A DNA stretch of 64,000 nucleotides from Tridacna crocea (taxonomy: Eukaryota > Mollusca > Bivalvia > Cardiida > Cardiidae), in assembly GCA_943736015.1 (NCBI GenBank), contig OX031060.1, forward strand, positions 21,157,231 to 21,221,230. Direction: 5' to 3'. Made by a program: the position numbers and the translations under genes. Numbering within the stretch: position 1 is the stretch's first letter; each line of letters opens with the position of its first letter. Shown one piece after another: positions 53,267 to 64,000 of the stretch. The notes beneath the pieces were generated by a model, which saw nothing but the letters and a program-made list of their open reading frames with translations, was not told where the DNA came from and did not search any database.

Positions 53267-56200
53267 CTGCAACTAAATGATTTAAGTTTTGGTAAAAAAA
53301 CAGTAGATATCAAATTCATTACTATCTCATTTACACAGTACAGAATATGTCGCTAAGGTAGCGTGGGAAAACATTTGAGACGACACAAACGGCCCAGAGG
53401 TATGATTGGTCAGTTGGCAGAGCATAGGGCCTGTTCAACTAATCAAATGAATTCTTTTTAACATTGCTTTCATTATCATTTCAGTCATATTGCCATGACA
53501 GCTCACCGTTTAAGTGTCCTAGGCCTGTATTCACCAACCATTCTTAAGAACATTCTGTCTTATCCTCCATAATTTTCTTACTTTGAAAGTAACACAGCCT
53601 CTGATTGGCAAAACTGAATTGGTTAAACCATTTGGTTTAGCTAATAAGAAGCTGTGTTGCTTTCAAGCTTGGACAAACTTGGAGAATAAGACTGAGAATG
53701 TTCTTAAGAATGGTTGGTGAAAACGGACTCTGGTTTCACTGCTACTAGGCTTGGGCTCAGAGGTGTCATGCCCAACGACACTCCCATAAAATATCCAGTG
53801 CCTTATTGAGGATACAACCTGGGGCTATTGCTCCACTGGGAAAGTTGATAAGAACCTGTGACTGAAAGAACATCACAAATTTCTAAAAGCTACAAATCAT
53901 AACCCATATTTTATTCAATAGGAATTTTCCATTCCAAAACTAAGCAGGCTTTAGAAGCAGTGTTTTATCTTTCATTTGTTAAGTTTAGAAAATTAATGTA
54001 ATTAACTCTTTACCACACAATCCCAAGTTTTAACGACCCTAAGAAAGAAAGCCTTTGAAAACATTGTGGGAGAAGGAGAAAATGCTGGTAACCAGCATTT
54101 TCTCCTTTTCCCACAATGTTTTTTACCTTGCTGAAATCAAGTTTCATTTTTTTAAGTAACATTTATTTTGTTATCTGCAAGCGCTTTCAATTTTGACTAG
54201 TCTTAAATTTTGTCGTCTGGTAAAGGATTAAAACTACAAAAGTTTCAGATATTAAACAATATATTAACCATAACTGATGAACTGAAAATGAGAAATTAAA
54301 ACTTGGAATACCTCTGGCTCTGTCTGAACTGTACGGAGGTAAAGTGTTGTCTGAACCTATAACTGGACTAAAGGTTCCGTCATCTTCTCTTGGTAAACCT
54401 TCAAGCATATTTTTTTCATCTTGTTAAAACACAAATGGAGGCTTTGTTTGCCAGGAAATAAACAGTATTTTAACCCTTTACTTCTTGGATACTCATTTAT
54501 ACGCATTGCTTGTAGGAGCCTTTGGAAAATATTGTGGCAAAAGGCGAAATTGCTCGTCACGAGCAATTTCACCTTTTGTCACAATGTTTTCTATGCTATC
54601 AAAAGGTGTCATTTACACATAAGAAATAGCTTCATCTTTGCTGTCATTTAGGGTCAATTAGAGATGCCATAGAAATGCTTTATGGAGTAAAGATTTAACA
54701 ATGATAATTCAGTGAGCCTATACAAGCAACACATATCTTGTTTCCTATAAGAAGAAGGCCATGATGGCCCTGAAGTCACTCACCTGAGTTTTTTGACCAA
54801 ACAAGACCCATTTTCAATTTCTTTCGAGATATGACAAACCTCCTAACAAGCCATGTACACAAGTTTTTTCTAGAATTTCTGCAAAACATAGCCTATTTTC
54901 CCATTCTAGATATTATTAAAACAAACCTTTCATTAAGTATTGGACAGAATTCTATAGTGTACACAAGGTTTTTCCAAAATTTGACAAGGCAACCTCGTTT
55001 TTTAACCAATGTAGCCTATTTTCAATTTTATCATTTTGATCATCAAGACAATCATTCTAATGTCATATATACTGGACAGGAAATTATGACCCTAGAGCTA
55101 CACAAGCTATTTTCAAGATCTGAACTGGTGACCTAGTTATTGACCCTATGTGACCCATTAACAAAATAATTCAATATATCATGACAAAATTAATATCCTG
55201 ACCAACTTTAATGAGTATTTGACTGAAAATGCAGCTTCTTGAGGGTGAACAGGGTTTTGGTATGATTTGACCCAGTGACCTACTTTTTTACCCTAATTTT
55301 TTACCCAAATGGACCCATCTTCAAAGTTGTCGAAGCAATCATCACAACAACCCCGAAAATGAAAACAAGTAAAAATACATTCATAACTATACCTGATTTG
55401 TTTGGCTTAACCCTTTACTCCATAGATACTCATTTCTACACAATGTTTTATAAGCCTTTGGAAAACATTGTGGCAAAAGGTGAAATTGCTCGTGACGAGC
55501 AATTTCACCTTTTGTCACAATGTTTTCTATGCTATCAAAAGGTGTCATTTACATATAAGAAACGGTTTCATCCTTGCTGTCATTTAGGGTCAATTAGAGA
55601 TGCCATAGAAATGCCATACGGAGTAAAGGGTTAATTCACAAAATAAGGAAAGATCTTGTTCTGTCTTTCGCTTTCTAAGTACATGTAGACATCGTTCCAG
55701 TTGAAGTGGTAGAGATTTTTACGGCCATGTGAACATTGTCATATTAAAAGTTACGATTTCTGACAAAAAGAATGATTTTCTGTATGACAGTATACTTGGT
55801 GAATGTTCTTTTTTCTTTTATACAATTTAATCTTATTTACCCTCGATGGCCATAAAATAGCGATCAAATCACTGTTCTGAAACTGACGTCTGCATACTAT
55901 TGTAACGCTGTCAATCATAGATGTCTTCATGAATGTTTTCTGTATAAAAAATAAATGTGAATGGTAAATAGGCCATTTGCTACTCCCAAGTAATAAAGCC
56001 ATGTCCTGCATTTAACTTATTACCAAAACGACAAGATTTTAAGTTTGTCCAAATCGAAAGAATTTGCAGACTACAAAATAAAAGTGACTGAAAATGTGAA
56101 ATTTGTCTTGTGAAGAGTAGAAAACATAGTGGGAAAAGGAGAAAATGCTGGTTACCAGCATTTTCTCCTTTTCCCACAATGTTTTATAAAGGCTTCTTTC

Positions 56201-59200
56201 CCTGTGTCGTCAAAAGTAGGGACAGTGAGGTAATCAGGGTTAAGGGACTAAATGCGTATACAAAAAAGTACCTACCTAGGTCAGCCTGCACAGCCGCTCA
56301 AGCAGGTATCGTAAAATACAGTATATATATTACAATCACAGGTTCAATATGATCTGCAAGTTCCAATCTTTTCTTGCTACATGTATTATTGAATTTTCTG
56401 TCGGTCAAAGTACCATTCTCCCACATGATTCAGTATTCAGTAGGTCACAAGACAAGTCGGTTTTGTAGTTCTACACTAATGTGATGATTTGCTTGATATG
56501 TATTATCCATCACGCAGATAGATGTAACCCCCTTTTCCTCCACTCAGGTGCATTTTTCGTCGTCGTCAGGAGCAAATACCGTATAATATTTTCGTAACTG
56601 GCACTTATAAAACATAACTTGTACTGTACAGACATATTGCATTACGTAAACTAACTTTTAATCATTTAACCCGTATTCTGCTATATACATGTAAAGAACA
56701 CGAAATGTTCAATTTGATAGTAAAAACCCAAATACCGTGTGATGTACATGTAGGTTACTTCGGTTGTTTTGGGATACAATATCTCCTTATCGGACAGTGT
56801 AGATCCAAGATCAGACTGATACGTACATGTATATCTGTCTAGGATGACAATGAGGGGAGGTAAAGTTTTCGTCAATGGGGCTTGGGTGTCAAATAGGAGG
56901 GAACGGTAGTAAGGAGGCGGTCGAGAAACCAAGGGAAATAACTCTTATAAATACGGATTTGCACAAAGAACAGTTATTTCCCTTAGTGCCTAACACATTG
57001 GTTTCGATCCATTACCCATTGTTGGCCTAATTCTTGTGATTTTTTTTTTTTAAAAAGCAGTAACTTTTTTGATTGGCTAAGTTGAACGGGAACGGTTTAC
57101 TCCACCAGAAAATACAACACTTTTCTTAAACTTGAGTAAGACTACTTTGAATGCAAGTTAAAATGGTTGGTAAATGTGGGCCGTGATCTATGAAATTGAC
57201 TGTGCTGTAAACGTAACCTTTACCTAAAAACAAATACTTATGACTGGTTGAAAGTATTGACAAATGACAAATATCAGGTGTTTAAAATTTAAGAATGTAT
57301 CTAAGAAAGAGACGACAAAATATATGAAACTGAAAAAATAGAAATTTGTTTCCATCAGGGTAGAAAACATTGAGGGAAAAAGAGAAACCAGCATTTTCTC
57401 CTTTTCCTACAATGTTTCCAAAAGGCTTCAATCTCAGGGTCGTAAATTCCAGGGTTTCTTTGGTAAAGGGTTGAGGGTTAAATCAATTCTCAACAATAGG
57501 ACATGAAGGTAACGCGAGTGAAAATACCAGATTAAACAGGTAAAATTGTCCCTTTTTACACGCTATCCTCCATACTTCAGGCCCAGTTGATGTTACAAAA
57601 ATGTTAAGGGTTTTTTCAGTATTGCAGAATCTTGATTAATTTTTACCTGTTGACAAAATTTCAAGCTTATCCAAATTGAAGTATTTGCAGACATTATTAT
57701 ATTGCCTGCAACACGCAGAAAGGGGCAATATTGGACATTTGTGTAAAGTGTAGTCTCCAATCAGCCAACATAACTTGCCGTTTTTACGCAAGATTCTGTT
57801 TTGAGCAAGTCTACTGTAGAACAAAATCTATAAAATTGTGGCAGAGTGCCGGTTGGGATTAGCCTGTGCGGAGTGCGCAGACTGACCAAAGACAACATTT
57901 TATGCTAATGTCCAAATGCTCATTTTCGCGTCTTGTAGGCCATATAATGCTACTATGTTTTCTACTCTACAAAAGACAAGCTTGATTAACCCGTCGTCTA
58001 AAAATGCTTTCAGTTTGGACAAGTCTTCATTTTTGAGATTTGGTAAACAGATTAATGACTATCACTGCAATGGGATCAATTCCTAATTCCTCTTTCACCA
58101 CTGCACACTGTGTCCACGCTGTTTATCTTGGAAAGCAGCAAGTGGGTTGGAAAGAATATTGTGCAGAGTACTGGTAAAAAGAACTCCATGAAACCATAGA
58201 TAGGTGAACTGATGCAGTAATATAACAGAAATAATATTTTACAGCATTAGTTCCCTGTACTAGTACTCAGTGACAACCCCTGAATTAACTCTTTACCACA
58301 CTAGAAAATTTTAGACTCGTCCAAATTGAAAGCATTTGCAGACGACAAATTAAATGTGAATCAAAAATAAAAATTTGATTTGGAAAGGGTAGAAAACACT
58401 GTGGGAAAAGGAGAAAATGCTGGTTACCAGTATTTTCTCCTTTTCCCATAGTGTTTTCAAAAGGCTTCTTTCTCAGGGGCGTCAAAAGTAGGGATTGTGT
58501 GGTAATGGGTTAAAGCCCTGTACCTCGCTGAACTGCCAGGTTTGGTAATTGTCTATCATACAAGGGAAATAAGCAGGTGATTTCTTCCACAAAAGGCATC
58601 AGGTTTAACACACAAAAAAGACTAACAAAAAAATAATACTGTTTCAATATTTTACTATTATGTTTTGGTACTTATAAAATCTATAATGTTTATAATCATA
58701 AATCATGGTGTTTACACTACAAACTGCTTACCACAATCTGATTGCAAACATTAGATTAAAATATCGAAATGAATATACACATCTGATGTAACCCCGAAAT
58801 TATCTCCCTTTTTAAGTAACAAGTAAGTATCCATGCATATATAGAAATAGGTTAAAAATATCCAATTATACAATTACGATATACATATCTATAGCTTTCA
58901 TATATTATGTATATTTCAGTGTGTCTTAGAAGAAACATGAGCACATATGAAAAAGATAACAAGCCACAAAATTTGACAGTAAAGACAAAAAAAGTTTAAA
59001 ATAATGCTTTCATTTCAGTTCTGGGCTGACCATTTCTACCCTCAATCTTTTACGAACTAAAAAAAGTGCTTTAGACTTGTCAAACTTCCAAGCATCTGCA
59101 GCCAAAAAATTAAGGTTGGCTTAACAGGTATAACTTGTTTTCAACTGAGCAGAAAGCATTTAAATACTTTTTCCTATAATTTTCAAAAACAATCTTTCTA

Positions 59201-62200
59201 ATGGAGCTTTTTAAACCCGAGATTGTGTGGTAAGCCAATAAACAGCCAGAGAGATTTAAATTAATCCTTTCCCAAACAAGCCCTAGTTTTACATGTCTGG
59301 AGTAAAAGTCTTTTGAAATCCCTAGTTTTACATGTCTGCAGTAAAAGTCTTTTGAAAACACTGTGGGAAAAGGAGAAATTGCTCTTAACGAGCAATTTCT
59401 CCTTTTCCCACAGTGTTTTCTACCCTTTGTGAGAACTTTCTGCCATTTTCTTCAAATAAAAAATTGTCCTCTGCAAACTCTTTCAGTTTGGAAGGGTCCA
59501 TAATTTGTCGCTTGGGAAAGGGTTAATATTTCCAACCTGAAGCAAAAATCAAAATATGGCAAATTTCAATGTACCTTTTCCTGAAAAAATCTCGTATAAG
59601 AGTATTGGTAGATCCAAAATCAGAATGAATCTTCCATGCAGTCTGATCTTAGTCTAAACTGTCCTAAAAAATGTCTCAAGTTGTCCTTATGAGGGAAGAC
59701 CTCATATACGTAATTGTTGCATCTAGACAAAGGGTAGGAATAGTGCTATGGGACAATAAATAACCTGCCCTGGATGAGGATCAAACCCGCTACCCGAGGG
59801 TAAGTAAGCAAACATTATACCAGGATACTACAAAAGCTAGCTCTATATAGCAAGGCAGTACAAGTATAACTTATGTGACACCTGGCTGCAGTAAAATATA
59901 CAACAAAGAAAAAGGAAAAAAAGTACATTCTTTTACAAGTTTTACACAAATATGGCCCAAATACTATGTGATCTCTACTTCTTTTCTTTCAAAATTGGTT
60001 CCAGAGCCTGACCAAAGTTTCAATGATTTAAAACCCATGCCCTCTTCATCTTTACAACTGACATATTTCTGTATATATTCCGAGCTTCTCGAAAAAGCAA
60101 ACAAATATGTAGACTTTCTCTGTAGCTCAAGCTGTTTTTCTTCAGAGATTAGCCATCTGAGACAGCAGCCAATCATATAGATAGTCTTTGTATTAAAAAC
60201 TTGACCTGCCTTTAACACTTAACTCTTTACCAAATGAAAAAATTTTGGACTGGCCCAAATTGAAATCATTTGCAGATAACAAAATAAATGTGACTGAAAG
60301 AAAAAATAAACTTGACATTGGAAGGGTAGAAAACTTTGTGGGAAAAGGAGAAAATGCTAGTTATCAGCATTTTCTCCTTTTCCTACAATGTTTTCAAAAG
60401 GCTTCTTTCACAGGGCTGTTAGAAGTCGGGATTGTGTGGTTAATGGGTTAAGTATCTTTCACAACTATAGTTGCCTATACAGCAGTGTAGATCAAGATCA
60501 GACTGCACGAAATATGCAGTCTGACCTTTTATAGGGACATTCTAGGCTAAAGCGAACTTGATATTGAAATTATTTGGTCTTTATTTCCAGACTGAAAAAT
60601 TCACTGCCAGGAACTCTATGGGTTAACTCATTACCAAGCGAAACTCTACTTTTGAGAAAGAAGCCTTCGTAAAACATTGTGGGAAAAAGGAGAAAATGCT
60701 GGTATCCAGCATTTTCTCCTTTTCCCACAATGTTTTCTACCCTCCACAAAACAAATTTCAAATTTTCAGTCACTTTTATTTTGTCTTCTGCAAATGCTTT
60801 CAATTTGGACAAGACTAAAGTACTGTCGTTTGGTAATGAGTTAAGATTGTTTGAGAATAGTGCAACAAATATATTCTTTTTGCAGGTTGTGCTGTTTTGT
60901 TTTGGAAACATTGCAATAGGTGGAAACAGATAGGACATGATTTACAAAAATCAGTATTAGCATTTCTTGACATATTAGACAAATAGGGTTGTAAGTACTA
61001 AAACTATGAATAAGGTCTGCTATACTTTGAGCATGTTTGCCCACTAAATCTGTAACTTAGGGTAAATATATATGTACAACCTCACTGAATAAAAATAATA
61101 ATAAACATGTGATAGCACCATCATAGTTGTTAAAAATGAAGAAGTTTTGGAATTACACAAATAATACAACATCAGTAAAGGACAGCAATTGTGCACATGT
61201 ACAAGGAAGAACCAAAATTACAATAAAAGACCCCTTTCTTACTTAGTACAAATTATCAATTTTACAACTTCTGTTTACTCACAGGTTTTAACCCTTTACC
61301 AGACAGCAAAATGAAAGCACCTGCAGACGAGAATTTCAGCGTGGCTCAAATCGTGCAATCTTGCTTTGATAGGATAAAAAACATTTTGGGAAAAGGAGAA
61401 AATGTTGAATACAATGTTTTCAATAGGTCTCTTCTACAGCAGCATGAAAACCTTGAGATTGTTTAGAATACTTTGTATTTTAAATTTTGAAATCCAAATC
61501 ACGCCCTCTATCTGGAGCCCTGTTGGCCAGTATCATTTAGGCGACTAAAAAGACCTTCTATTAACATCAGACTCTAAAGAACATGCACTTGATCTAGTCT
61601 TTCAATTTATATCTAGCATATTGTCTAAAAATGCACAGACAATAATTTTATTCTAAAATGTTAATATCTAAGTAGTATAGGTCATCTATAACCTCCGAAA
61701 GTCAAGTGCAAATGAGAGAGAGATAAGAAAATGGCACTTTGCATGACTAAAAATTGACACTATGAACCATGCTTTGGAAAAGAGAGGGGAGCTTAACTCT
61801 TTACCACACAATCACAACTTTTAACAACCCTGAGAAGGAAGCCTGTGGAAAAAATTGCGGGAAAAAGGAGAAAATGCTCAGTATTTTCTCCTTTTTCCCA
61901 CAATATTTTCTACCCTATCACAGTCAAAAATCATCACATTGACAAGATTTAATTTACTGTCTGCAGATGCTCTGAATTTGGTCCAGTCCAAAAAGTTGTC
62001 GTTTGGCAAAGAGTTGATGCATCTGCAGATAGTATCCACCCAGGTCAGCCTGCGAGGCTGACCTAGACCAAAACTTTTGCTTTTGGTCAGTTTTCTGCAA
62101 GTGAGAGGACCAGTTTACCCCGTGATTTACTTGGTAGTCAACCCTTTACCACACGACAAAATTTTAGACTGGTTGGAATTGAAAGCATTTGCAGATTCAA

Positions 62201-62920
62201 AATAAACATAGCTCAAAAATTGAAATTTTGCTTCCAGCAGGGTAGAGAACATTTGTGGGAATAGGAGAAAATGCTGGTTACAAGCATTTTCTCCTTTTTT
62301 CTTCAATGTTTTCAAAAGGCTTCTATCTCATGGTTGTAAAATCAAGGGATTGTTTGGTAAAGATTTAAACAAACTGCATTTTATGGGTCCATAATTATGT
62401 GATAATTATGTGATGACTTGCTTGGTTATCACATATCACAGAGATGCATTAGGCCCCCTTTTGTCAGGGCATGGCTCACATACATATTATGCTACTACTT
62501 TTGTCGCATTAACTCATTACCAAACAACAATATTTGGGGCTTGTCCAAATTGAAAGCATTTGCAGATGGCAAAAGTGACTGTTGTTTAGTGAAGAGTAGA
62601 AAACATTGTGGGAAAAGGAGAAAATGGTGGTTACCAGCATTTTCTCCTTTTCCCACAATGTTTTCTAACGGCTCCTTTCTCAAGGTTGCCAAAAGTAGGG
62701 ATTGTGTGGTAATAGGTTAAACTATTTTAACACAAAACAACTGCAGACTTATATCGGATATATCTTGAAGCACACCCTGTTTGAAAATGAGGTTTTCTTT
62801 AAATTCTTTACCAAGTTCTACTTCAAACCATAGGCACTTGGTTTCTTTGTCTTTTACTTTTGTGCCTTACCTCTTCTATTTCGGCTGATCTTAAATACTA
62901 GAAGGTTTCGCAGAGGCCAT
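53142..62920 (-). CDS. second copy of the provisional array gene
   Basis: Equivalent exons 62920-62899, 61049-60999, 54419-54312 and 53266-53142, all phases kept. It spans the unit 2/3 junction, as the first copy spans unit 1/2. Confidence 0.35.
53523..53734. mobile_element. foldback of the 24455 type (unit 2)
   Basis: Counterpart of 42060-42270; its right terminus is slightly better preserved. Confidence 0.8.
54002..54231. mobile_element. TTAA MITE, family A (unit 2)
   Basis: Counterpart of 42538-42767. Confidence 0.92.
54312..54419 (-). CDS. penultimate exon, array gene copy 2
   Basis: Identical in sequence to 42848-42955. Confidence 0.65.
54470..54698. mobile_element. TTAA MITE, family B (unit 2)
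   Basis: Counterpart of 43006-43234. Confidence 0.92.
54739..55382 (+). repeat. ~150-165-bp period repeat (unit 2)
   Basis: Counterpart of 43275-43918; ends at the unit 2/3 junction. Confidence 0.72.
55407..55634. mobile_element. TTAA MITE, family B (unit 3)
   Basis: Same insertion as 43943-44170. Confidence 0.95.
56012..56243. mobile_element. TTAA MITE, family A, reversed (unit 3)
   Basis: Counterpart of 44548-44779. Confidence 0.88.
57215..57480. mobile_element. decayed TTAA MITE, family A, reversed (unit 3)
   Basis: Counterpart of 45751-46016. Confidence 0.65.
58285..58513. mobile_element. TTAA MITE, family A, reversed (unit 3)
   Basis: Counterpart of 46821-47049. Confidence 0.88.
59261..59526. 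mobile_element. TTAA MITE, A/B chimeric core (unit 3)
   Basis: Counterpart of 47797-48062, same arm duplication. Confidence 0.85.
60219..60451. mobile_element. TTAA MITE, family A, reversed (unit 3)
   Basis: Counterpart of 48755-48987. Confidence 0.87.
60623..60844. mobile_element. TTAA MITE, family A (unit 3)
   Basis: Counterpart of 49159-49380. Confidence 0.9.
61288..61468. mobile_element. decayed TTAA MITE, family A (unit 3)
   Basis: Counterpart of 49824-50004. Confidence 0.7.
61793..62016. mobile_element. TTAA MITE, family A (unit 3)
   Basis: Counterpart of 50329-50552, with one new core mismatch (CTCAGTATTTTC). Confidence 0.85.
62139..62368. mobile_element. TTAA MITE, family A, reversed (unit 3)
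   Basis: Counterpart of 50675-50904. Confidence 0.85.
62509..62720. mobile_element. TTAA MITE, family A, reversed (unit 3)
   Basis: Counterpart of 51045-51256. Confidence 0.9.
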
Positions 62921-63057
62921 GTTTTAAAGCAACGGAAGTACTTGCGATTTACGCCGACTCCCGAATCGTCATTAATATGCTGGCAAATACTGGTACCAGG
63001 ATAATGTAAACAAGACGTTCTATTTTAAGAATAGAAAAATATTTCACTTCCGTTGCT

Positions 63058-63286
63058 TTAACCCATTATCGCACAATCCCTACTTTAGACGCCCCTGAGA
63101 AAGAAGCCTTTTGAAAACACTGTGGGAAAAGGAGAAAATGCTGGTAACCAGCATTTTCTCCTTTTCCCACAGTGTTTTCTACCCGTCCCAGAACAAATTT
63201 CAATTTTTCAGTCACCTTTATTTTGTCGTCTGCAAATGCTTTCAATTTGGTCCAGTCAAAAATTTTCTCGTGTGGTAAAGAGTTAA
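63058..63286. mobile_element. TTAA MITE, family A (unit 3)
   Basis: Counterpart of 51594-51822. Confidence 0.92.
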
Positions 63287-63382
63287 AACATGGCCGCTGC
63301 AAAACCTTCTAGTATTTAAGATATGCAGGAATAGAAGAGGTAAAGTACAAAAGTAAAAGACAAGGAAACCGAGTGCCTGTGC

Positions 63383-63586
63383 TTCATACCACACTACATA
63401 ATTTTACACATTTCCAAATTGAAAGCATTTGGGTATGAAATTGAAGTTTTATCTGGAATGTATTGAAAACACTGTTGGAAAAGGAGACAATGCTGGTTAC
63501 CAGCATTCGCTCCTTTTCCTTCCATGTTTTCTAAAGGCTTCTTTTTCAGGGTCACTAAAAGTAGGGATTATGTGGTAATGGGTTTA
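63383..63586. mobile_element. TTAA MITE, family A, reversed (unit 3)
   Basis: Counterpart of 51919-52122. Confidence 0.8.
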
Positions 63587-63828
63587 CTGATATTTTTTAC
63601 TGTATGCAATACATGTGTTTGAACGGCATTTCCATGTTACTTACTAAAATAAGCCCTAAAGTTTTGGCAAACAAAGGGACACAAAGACTCTTATGAAAAC
63701 ATGATGAAAAACAGACCAATTAAATCCTGTTGCAAGCAATAGTTTTCGTTTGTCAAGATGGTTTCCTACATAACCTACTCTAGATGCATGAAAATGCATC
63801 TTCACAGATAACATGAGTTCAATACTTA

Positions 63829-64000
63829 TTAACCCATTACCACACAATCCCCACTTTTGACGCCCCTGAGAAAGAAGCCTTAGAAAACATTGTGGGAAAA
63901 GGAGAAAATGCTGGTAACCAGCATTTTCTCTTTTTCCCACAATGTTTTCTAACCTTCAAAAAACAAATTTCAAATTTTCAGTCACTTTTATTTTCCAGTC
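63829..64000. mobile_element. TTAA MITE, family A, cut by window end
   Basis: Counterpart of 52365-52592; left TTAA and the whole core are present. Confidence 0.88.

Larger units (their letters stand above)
43919..55382 (+). repeat. tandem array unit 2
   Basis: Exactly 11,464 bp to the equivalent point of unit 3. It carries a few private substitutions relative to units 1 and 3, e.g. at 49326 and 49460. Confidence 0.95.
55383..64000 (+). repeat. tandem array unit 3, cut by window end
   Basis: Near-identical to unit 2 over 8.6 kb at constant offset 11,464. Confidence 0.95.

Noticed and set aside
269..64000. CRISPR array or bacterial integron interpretation of the regularly recurring palindromes
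   Set aside because: Repeats are about 225 bp with TTAA target duplications, irregular spacing, both orientations and a eukaryotic spliced gene context.

Overview
The window is animal (metazoan) nuclear DNA, most likely from a heterodont-type bivalve mollusc. The grounds are a spliced bHLH-PAS gene with GT-AG introns, very dense non-autonomous transposons, tRNA-derived SINE-like repeats, and dispersed repeats of types I associate with bivalve genomes (foldback elements, a repeat beginning TATACCCCCGC). The species assignment is inference only. There are no bacterial-style operons, rRNA genes or CRISPR arrays, and most open frames of 60-140 codons are translations of repeats.

Layout. (1) 150-14515, plus strand: five exons of a Single-minded (SIM) homologue. 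They cover the region after PAS-1, PAS-2 with its PAC segment, and the whole C-terminal region; the bHLH and PAS-1 exons lie before base 1. All four internal junctions keep the reading frame. (2) 14600-31700: intergenic DNA filled with repeats. It holds a TTAA-flanked MITE superfamily with a palindromic core, an inverted repeat of low-complexity (G)GGCGAAATGG arms, a 1.9 kb element with inverted termini and subterminal CCGTA arrays, several foldbacks and SINE-like elements. (3) 31707 to the end of the window: a tandem array of a large unit. Unit 1 is about 12.2 kb, unit 2 is 11,464 bp, and unit 3 is cut by the window end. Units 2 and 3 are nearly identical; unit 1 is more diverged in its left part.

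The array carries two convincing 3' exons of a minus-strand gene I do not recognise (41679-42955 and again 53142-54419). Two further exons fit in phase upstream and would give a protein of about 101 residues, so each unit junction may be spanned by one gene copy.

The most striking signal is the MITE superfamily, of which I count about 70 copies or fragments by eye. Each full copy is about 225 bp, starts and ends at TTAA, has CCCTTTACC-like ends and a near-perfect central palindrome of about 60 bp. Because the array units are paralogous, filled and empty insertion sites can be compared directly: several units differ by exactly one element plus one TTAA. That is the signature of piggyBac-type cut-and-paste movement after the duplication.
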